6,733 nucleotides of DNA, taken from contig CADCOU010000350.1 in NCBI GenBank assembly GCA_902803155.1, forward strand, positions 1-6,733, given 5' to 3'. The position numbers and the translations under genes were made by a program. A model generated the notes under the pieces. The model was not told the origin of the DNA and made no database searches. It saw only the letters and a list, made by a program, of their open reading frames with translations. Origin of the DNA: an uncultured Lachnospiraceae bacterium (GTDB lineage Bacteria > Bacillota > Clostridia > Lachnospirales > Lachnospiraceae). Positions 1 to 5,100 of this stretch are shown here, in pieces; the stretch's first letter is position 1; each line of letters starts with the position of its first letter.

Positions 1-27
1 AGAAATGACAGGAGAGGGATATTCATT

Positions 28-1806
28 ATGATACAGATGCTTGACCGGATCAGCAGTTATGTGGGGGAAGCGTTTGAGAGCGCGGGATATGACGGAAAAC
101 TCGGCAGGGTGACGGTTTCCAACCGTCCGGACCTGTGCGAGTATCAGTGCAACGGAGCGATGGCAGGCGCGAAACAGTACCACAAGGCTCCTCTTGAGAT
201 CGCAGAGGATGTTGCAGGGGTTCTGGATGGCTGCGACGCCTTCGAAAGTGTGGAGGCCGTCCGTCCGGGCTTCCTGAACCTGAAGCTCTCGGAAGATTTT
301 CTGGCCGGTTTCCTGGAGGAGATGGCAGAGGATGAGCGGCTTGGCGTACCGGAAGAAGAGAACCCCAGGACGATCATCATCGACTACGGCGGAGCCAATG
401 TGGCGAAACCGCTGCACGTCGGACATCTCCGGTCCGCAGTCATCGGCGAGAGTGTGAAGCGGATCCTCCGCTTCCTCGGAAATGAGACGATCGGGGACGT
501 GCACCTGGGAGACTGGGGGCTGCAGATGGGGCTGATCATTACCGAACTCCGTCATAGAAAGCCGGATCTTCCGTACTTTGACGAAAACTATGAGGGAGAC
601 TATCCTGAGGAAGCCCCGTTCACGATCAGTGAACTGGAGGAGATCTATCCGGCTGCAAGTGCAAAGTCCAAGGAAGACGAGGAGTATAAAAAAGAAGCTC
701 TGGAAGCTACGAACCGGCTCCAGCACGGAGACCGCGGCTACCATGCCCTGTGGGAACACATCCTGAACGTATCCGTTGCAGACCTGAAGAAAAACTACGA
801 TAATCTGGATGTCTCTTTCGAACTGTGGAAGAAAGAGTCGGATGCACAGCCGTACATCCCGCCGCTGGTGGAGTACCTGAAGAAAGAAGGCTACGCGCAT
901 ACCGACCAGGGGGCTCTGGTCGTTGACGTGGCAGAGGAAACCGATACCAAGAAGATCCCCCCGTGCATGATCCTGAAGTCAGACGGCGCATCCCTGTACA
1001 ACACCACGGATCTGGCGACCATCGTCATGCGCATGGAGAACTGGAAACCGGATGACATCATCTATGTCGTGGACAAGCGGCAGGATCTGTATTTCACTCA
1101 GGTTTTCCGCTGCGCGCGCAAAACGAAACTGGTGGATGAGGATACGGGACTTTTCTTCCTCGGATTCGGGACAATGAACGGGAAGGACGGAAAGCCTTTC
1201 AAGACCAGGCAGGGCGGCGTCATGCGCCTGGAGAACCTGATCGCGGACATCAACGAAGAGATGTATTCCAAGATCATGGAGAATCACGAGACGGATCCGG
1301 AAGAGGCCAGGGGAACGGCCAAGGTCGTGGCGCTCTCAGCGATCAAGTACGGTGATCTTTCGAACCAGGCATCCAAGGACTATGTCTTTGATGTCGATAA
1401 GTTCACCTCATTTGAGGGCAATACCGGGCCGTATCTCCTCTATACCATGGTCCGCATCAAGTCCATCCTGAGAAGATACGCGGAAGAGACCGGACGGAGC
1501 AGGGATGAGATAAAAGGTCTGAAACTTCTGCCCGCCTGCAGCGAGAGCGAGAAGGCGCTGGGCCTTTCCCTCACGGGATTTGCGCCGGCAGTCCTCCTGG
1601 CCGGGGAAGAACTCGCGCCGCATAAGATATGCGGATATATCTATGAACTTGCGAACCAGTTCAACCGCTTCTACCATGAGACGAAGATCCTGAGCGAGGA
1701 GAAGGAAGCGCAGAGAGATTCCTATATTGCCTTACTGAATCTGACCCTCAGAGTCATGGAATGCGGTATCGGTCTGCTGGGATTTACAGCCCCGGAGAAG
1801 ATGTGA
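28..1806 (+). CDS. argS: Arginyl-tRNA synthetase (class I aminoacyl-tRNA synthetase), complete
   Basis: The 592-residue product charges tRNA-Arg with arginine using ATP in the cytoplasm, an essential step of translation. Seen in the sequence: an N-terminal region of about 110 residues that fits the ArgRS-specific tRNA-recognition (Add-1) domain; the class I signature HVGH at residues 130-133 inside GGANVAKPLHVGHLRSAV; a KMSKS-equivalent loop FKTRQGG at 391-397, where ArgRS enzymes are normally degenerate; the conserved block GNTGPYLLY at 464-472; and a C-terminal helical DALR anticodon-binding domain with ANQFNRFY at 542-549. The length matches the family (E. coli enzyme 577 residues). The ATG at 28 is preceded by a purine-rich AGGAGAGGG at 10-18, and the N-terminal domain is complete from this start. 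The promoter must lie upstream of the window. The MATE gene begins 9 bases after the stop, so the two are probably co-transcribed. I see no disruption or missing key residue. Confidence 0.97.
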   Translation: MIQMLDRISSYVGEAFESAGYDGKLGRVTVSNRPDLCEYQCNGAMAGAKQYHKAPLEIAEDVAGVLDGCDAFESVEAVRPGFLNLKLSEDFLAGFLEEMAEDERLGVPEEENPRTIIIDYGGANVAKPLHVGHLRSAVIGESVKRILRFLGNETIGDVHLGDWGLQMGLIITELRHRKPDLPYFDENYEGDYPEEAPFTISELEEIYPAASAKSKEDEEYKKEALEATNRLQHGDRGYHALWEHILNVSVADLKKNYDNLDVSFELWKKESDAQPYIPPLVEYLKKEGYAHTDQGALVVDVAEETDTKKIPPCMILKSDGASLYNTTDLATIVMRMENWKPDDIIYVVDKRQDLYFTQVFRCARKTKLVDEDTGLFFLGFGTMNGKDGKPFKTRQGGVMRLENLIADINEEMYSKIMENHETDPEEARGTAKVVALSAIKYGDLSNQASKDYVFDVDKFTSFEGNTGPYLLYTMVRIKSILRRYAEETGRSRDEIKGLKLLPACSESEKALGLSLTGFAPAVLLAGEELAPHKICGYIYELANQFNRFYHETKILSEEKEAQRDSYIALLNLTLRVMECGIGLLGFTAPEKM

Positions 1807-1815
1807 TCCGCAACC

Positions 1816-3252
1816 ATGGCAAATAAAGCGAACGGCTCTTTCCGGGGCCGGACGCTCCGAAGTAATATCATTATGAGTAACACCGGGAAAGATACAATTT
1901 CACGGGATGAACGGATCTTCCGCGACATGCCGGTGAAGAAGGCTGTCCTGACCATGGCGCTGCCGACGGTCGCAGGACAGCTGATCGTACTGTTCTATAA
2001 TCTGGCGGATACGTTTTTTATCGGAAGAACCGGAAACCCGTATATGGTTGCCGGCGCTTCCCTGATTCTGCCGGTGTTCAACATAGCCGGAGCCCTGGCC
2101 GCCGTGGTTGGCCTGGGAGGAGGAACTCTGATCTCGAGGCTTCTCGGACAAAATGACCGGGAAGAGGCATCGAGGGTGAGTTCCTTTACTTTTTATGCGG
2201 CGGCTCTGACCGCATTGTGCTGGGGCGTAATTGTCCTGGTGTTCATGGACCGGATCCTGCATCTTCTGGGAGCCAGTGCGAACACCTTTCCGTACGCAAG
2301 GCAATACGCTCTGTGCGTGGTCGTCGCAGGCGCGGTCCCGACGATCCTGCAGCTGACATGCGCGCAGCTTCTCCGGGCGGCGGGCTTCTCCGGACAGGCC
2401 GGTTTCGGCGTATCCATGGGCGGGATCCTGAACGTGATCCTGGACCCGCTGTTCATGTTTGTACTTCTCCCGAAAGGAAATGAGATTCTGGGAGCCGGGA
2501 TCGCGACGCTTCTTTCCAACGTCGCGACGCTGGTCTATTTCCTGATCGTGATACACAGTGTCCGGCGGAAAACGGTACTCTCCCTGTCGCCGGGGAGGGG
2601 GCTGCCGCAGAAGGGACATATCCGTGAATTATTTGTGGGAGGTCTTCCGGGAGGTACATCCAATCTCCTGTTTGACCTGTCCCAGATCATGATCAATAAG
2701 CTGATGTCCGGATACGGCGATATCCCGCTGGCCGCGATCGGGATCATCCTGAAAGCGGAGCGGATCCCGCTGAATACAGGCGTCGGAATCTGTCAGGGGA
2801 TTATTCCGATCATTGCATATAACTACGCGGCCAGAAATAAGAAGAGGATGCTGGATACCATCTGGTTCTCGAGACTCTGCGGACTGGCGGTCGCTGCCGT
2901 CAGCATCGCATTGTACGAACTGTTTGCCGTGCAGATCATGCAGATGTTCATCGCAGATCCGGAGACGGTACGGATCGGAGCGGGATTCCTGCGGGCAAGA
3001 TGTCTGGCGACCCCGTTCATGTTCATGGCGTTTCACCTGGTTTTCTCTTTCACTGCGATGGGAGAGGGGAAGGTTGCACTGTTCCTGGCTGTGGTCCGCC
3101 AGCTGGTGCTGTACATACCGCTGCTGTTCCTGATGGGAAGGCTGTTTGGGATGTATGGCCTTGTCTGGGCGCAGCTTACCGGAGATGTCATCACGGATAT
3201 CGTTTCGTATGCGTGTTTCCGGTATAAAATGAAACAGTTTGATTCAGCATGA
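1816..3252 (+). CDS. MATE family multidrug/cation efflux transporter
   Basis: This is an inner-membrane antiporter of the MATE (MatE/NorM-DinF) superfamily. Family members export drugs, metabolites or other organic compounds in exchange for Na+ or H+. The substrate here cannot be read from sequence. The product has 478 residues from the first ATG, with about 12 hydrophobic segments in two homologous halves. Family hallmarks are visible: MPVKKAVLTMALPT leading into the first helix, ADTFFIGRTG at 64-73, GGLPGGTSNLL starting at 275 at the opening of the second half, and Q327-G328 with N336-Y337 in GICQGIIPIIAYNY. Start choice is uncertain. Neither ATG 1816 nor the in-frame ATG 1873 has a good ribosome binding site. 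The 1873 start gives 459 residues, nearer the usual length, and removes a 19-residue basic, non-hydrophobic leader. The gene sits 9 bases behind argS, so translational coupling may explain the weak site. A terminator candidate follows the stop. Confidence 0.93.
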   Translation: MANKANGSFRGRTLRSNIIMSNTGKDTISRDERIFRDMPVKKAVLTMALPTVAGQLIVLFYNLADTFFIGRTGNPYMVAGASLILPVFNIAGALAAVVGLGGGTLISRLLGQNDREEASRVSSFTFYAAALTALCWGVIVLVFMDRILHLLGASANTFPYARQYALCVVVAGAVPTILQLTCAQLLRAAGFSGQAGFGVSMGGILNVILDPLFMFVLLPKGNEILGAGIATLLSNVATLVYFLIVIHSVRRKTVLSLSPGRGLPQKGHIRELFVGGLPGGTSNLLFDLSQIMINKLMSGYGDIPLAAIGIILKAERIPLNTGVGICQGIIPIIAYNYAARNKKRMLDTIWFSRLCGLAVAAVSIALYELFAVQIMQMFIADPETVRIGAGFLRARCLATPFMFMAFHLVFSFTAMGEGKVALFLAVVRQLVLYIPLLFLMGRLFGMYGLVWAQLTGDVITDIVSYACFRYKMKQFDSA

Positions 3253-3284
3253 TATACATGCATTTGTGACTTCATGAAATAACG

Positions 3285-3324
3285 GATTCTGCCCGGTCCG
3301 GGCAGGAGGATTTTTGGCAGAATC
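3285..3324. repeat. 9-bp inverted repeat enclosing the terminator hairpin
   Basis: GATTCTGCC at 3285-3293 is the exact reverse complement of GGCAGAATC at 3316-3324, with 22 bases between the arms. The left arm shares bases with the terminator stem, so in RNA the two pairings exclude each other. As DNA, the right arm ends six bases before the -35 box of the downstream promoter, so it could also be a protein-binding dyad. No regulator is known from the window. Confidence 0.5.
3287..3315 (+). terminator. Likely intrinsic terminator after the MATE gene
   Basis: Positions 3289-3295 (CTGCCCG) and 3299-3305 (CGGGCAG) form a perfect 7-bp GC-rich stem with a GTC loop. One U-G wobble and one U-A pair extend it to 9 bp (3287-3295 with 3299-3307). 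After a three-base GGA spacer comes a run of five T (3311-3315). It lies 35 bases past the MATE stop and points the right way to end the argS-MATE transcript. The spacer and short T run make it weaker than a textbook terminator. It is also overlapped by a second inverted repeat. Confidence 0.55.
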
Positions 3325-3329
3325 GTTCA

Positions 3330-3359
3330 TTGAACAGCGGATAGAGAACTGCATATAAT
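3330..3359 (+). promoter_or_regulatory. Predicted sigma-A promoter for the kinase / surface protein unit
   Basis: A -35 element TTGAAC (3330-3335, four of six consensus bases) and a perfect -10 element TATAAT (3354-3359) are separated by 18 bases. Transcription would begin near 3366-3368 at a purine, giving a leader of about 58 bases before the kinase ATG at 3424. It lies after the MATE terminator and no other convincing promoter is present in the gap, so the kinase and the following gene form a transcription unit of their own. Confidence 0.6.
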
Positions 3360-3368
3360 GTCTGCAGG

Positions 3369-3402
3369 GAGAGACTCACCACAAGTGGGTCTCTCTTTAT
3401 TT
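3369..3402 (+). promoter_or_regulatory. Leader hairpin with T-rich tail (terminator-like) before the kinase gene
   Basis: GAGAGACTCAC (3369-3379) pairs with GTGGGTCTCTC (3385-3395) as an 11-bp stem with one U-G wobble and a five-base loop CACAA, followed directly by TTTATTT (3396-3402). This has the form of an intrinsic terminator, but it lies downstream of the predicted -10 box and only 28 bases before the kinase ATG, with no promoter between. Kinase transcription would have to pass through it. It could be an attenuator, a stabilising 5' hairpin, or a backup terminator for read-through from the MATE gene. The ribosome binding site GGAGGA at 3413-3418 is outside the stem and stays free. Confidence 0.6.
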
Positions 3403-3412
3403 GCGATAAGCC

Positions 3413-3418
3413 GGAGGA
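3413..3418 (+). promoter_or_regulatory. Ribosome binding site that fixes the kinase start at 3424
   Basis: GGAGGA lies five bases before the ATG at 3424. The in-frame ATG at 3358 overlaps the predicted -10 box and would run translation through the leader hairpin, so 3424 is the supported start. Confidence 0.85.
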
Positions 3419-3423
3419 ACAGC

Positions 3424-5082
3424 ATGCAGACATACGAAACATTTGACCGGCGGTACCGGATCGTGCAGGAACTCGGATCGGGGAGTGAAGGACAGGTTTT
3501 CCTCGCGCTGTATGTTCCGACCGAAGAATTCCGTGCAGTGAAAAAGATCCGGACAGGAGGCGGCTTTGCCTGCCGGGAACTGGAGATGATGAAGCAGCTT
3601 CACAATGAGCATCTGCCCCGCGTCATCGATGTGATAACGAACGGCGCCTGCACATACCTGGTAATGGAACATGTCCGGGGATCCGGCATGGACCGCATCC
3701 TTAGCGGAGGGAGATGCCTGACGGCGGACCAGGCGGAAGAAGCGGCGCTTCAGATCACGGATGCGCTCTGTTATCTGGAGAGCAGGGACCCGCCGGTGTG
3801 TCATCTGGACATCAAGCCGTCCAACCTCATCCGGAGACCGGACGGCTGCATCATGTTGGTGGATTTCGGGGCGGCGTGGAAGGAGCAGCTGGACAGACCG
3901 GGTATGGGAACGGACGGGTATGCCGCTCCCGAGCAGTACATCGCCGGCAGGATGCCGGATACACGGGCTGATATCTATGGGCTTGGGGCAGTGCTCTACC
4001 GGATGATGGCAGGGAAAACCTGGTCACCTGTCCTCAGGGGAAGCCGTATTCCGAACTGCCCGGAGGAGTTCGGGAACCTTATCGCAAAGTGCCTGCAGAC
4101 AGACCCGGAAGACCGGTTCCGGAGCGCGGAAGAACTGCGCATGGAACTGGTCAGGCTCCGGAAAATGAAAAAAAGGAAAGAACGGAGGATCCGTATCCTC
4201 GGAGCGCTGGCGGTCGCGCTTCCTGCCGCGGCGTTCGGTACCTGTGTGCTTCCGGCATCCATAGACCTGTCCGGAGATCCGGAATGGAACTATGAGTCGC
4301 TGCTGAAGGAAGCGGAGATCTCAGGAGAATCAGAGAGCAGGCAGTATTACAGGAAGGCGGTCTTCATGAATCCGGCGCGTTCCGACGCGTATCTGAAATA
4401 CCTGGAAGACGCCGGTTCGGATGGGATTCTGTCGGCTGAGGAAGATATCTTCCTGCGTGAACTGCTTCACTCGATCGAGCTGGGTATGGATGAGACCTGT
4501 GAGGATGCATTGAGAAAAGACCCGGACGCGTATGGGGAGACTGCACTCAGGATCGGCCTTCTGTACTGGTACTGCTCGCAGGAAACCGACAGCAGGCGCA
4601 TCGCTTCCGGATGGTTCAGCCGGGCGGTAGAAGCCGGAACAGACACGGGAACTGCGGAGTGCGGAGACTGGCTGGAGACTGCCCGGCTGTATGAAAAACT
4701 TGCGTCCTTCACAGGGACGGAAGCGGCGGAAAGGAAAGACGGACAGGAAGCAGAGGCGGCGTTACGGTACTGGGAGATCCTGGGAGAACTGACGGAGCAG
4801 ACAGACCGGTTCGGCTCTCCGTTCATGGAGCTTGATTTCTGCAGCGACGCGCTGACAAGGATTTCATTTCTCTGCAGAGATCTGGAACTGGCCGGGGCGG
4901 GACCAGGAGAGCAGACAGAGATGATCAGGAAACTGATCCAGAAGACGCGTGAGATCCGGGGAACGCCGGAGGAGGAGAAAACGCTCCGGATACGGCGGGC
5001 GCGGGCAGAAGAAGCGGCCCTGTTCGCCCTGACGGCGGTGGACGACCTGGAAAGAGCGGAGTCAGTCCGGAAAAAGAAATAA
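3424..5082 (+). CDS. Transmembrane Ser/Thr protein kinase (Hanks type) with helical outer domain
   Basis: The 552-residue product is a eukaryotic-like kinase of the PrkC/PknB type that should phosphorylate Ser/Thr of cytoplasmic proteins. Kinase domain, about 11-245: glycine-rich loop LGSGSEGQV (17-25), ATP-anchoring lysine K40 in AVKK, likely alpha-C glutamate E52, catalytic loop HLDIKPSN (D129, K131, N134), DFG at 147-149, GTDGYAAPEQY at 162-172, and D183 in RADIYG. All catalytic residues are present, so it should be active. A basic stretch (246-257) and one hydrophobic segment (about 258-279) predict the kinase inside and the C-terminus outside. The outer part (280-552) is rich in charged helices with TPR-like pieces (306-326, 394-405). 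It has no recognisable PASTA repeats and holds five cysteines. The Ig-type surface protein gene follows after 18 bases, probably in one operon. The signal sensed and the substrates are unknown. Confidence 0.93.
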   Translation: MQTYETFDRRYRIVQELGSGSEGQVFLALYVPTEEFRAVKKIRTGGGFACRELEMMKQLHNEHLPRVIDVITNGACTYLVMEHVRGSGMDRILSGGRCLTADQAEEAALQITDALCYLESRDPPVCHLDIKPSNLIRRPDGCIMLVDFGAAWKEQLDRPGMGTDGYAAPEQYIAGRMPDTRADIYGLGAVLYRMMAGKTWSPVLRGSRIPNCPEEFGNLIAKCLQTDPEDRFRSAEELRMELVRLRKMKKRKERRIRILGALAVALPAAAFGTCVLPASIDLSGDPEWNYESLLKEAEISGESESRQYYRKAVFMNPARSDAYLKYLEDAGSDGILSAEEDIFLRELLHSIELGMDETCEDALRKDPDAYGETALRIGLLYWYCSQETDSRRIASGWFSRAVEAGTDTGTAECGDWLETARLYEKLASFTGTEAAERKDGQEAEAALRYWEILGELTEQTDRFGSPFMELDFCSDALTRISFLCRDLELAGAGPGEQTEMIRKLIQKTREIRGTPEEEKTLRIRRARAEEAALFALTAVDDLERAESVRKKK

Positions 5083-5084
5083 CC

Positions 5085-5093
5085 GGGGAGGAG
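5085..5093 (+). promoter_or_regulatory. Strong ribosome binding site for the surface protein gene
   Basis: GGGGAGGAG starts two bases after the kinase stop codon and ends seven bases before the ATG at 5101. It supports translation from 5101 (rather than the adjacent ATG at 5104) and co-transcription with the kinase. Confidence 0.8.
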
Positions 5094-5100
5094 ACAGAAT

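Noticed and set aside
1900..2619. Reverse-strand open frame of 239 codons opposite the MATE gene
   Set aside because: Composition is Gln/Arg/His-rich without hydrophobic core or motifs, and it lies opposite a well-supported membrane transporter.
3358..3423. 22-codon N-terminal extension of the kinase from the ATG at 3358
   Set aside because: That ATG overlaps the -10 box, has no ribosome binding site and would translate through the leader hairpin; the ATG at 3424 has GGAGGA at ideal distance and starts right before the kinase domain.
4186..4201. Small inverted repeat GAGGAT-CCGT-ATCCTC inside the kinase gene
   Set aside because: Six-base stem within coding sequence, no T run; expected by chance in GC-rich DNA and codes for the conserved basic/membrane junction.
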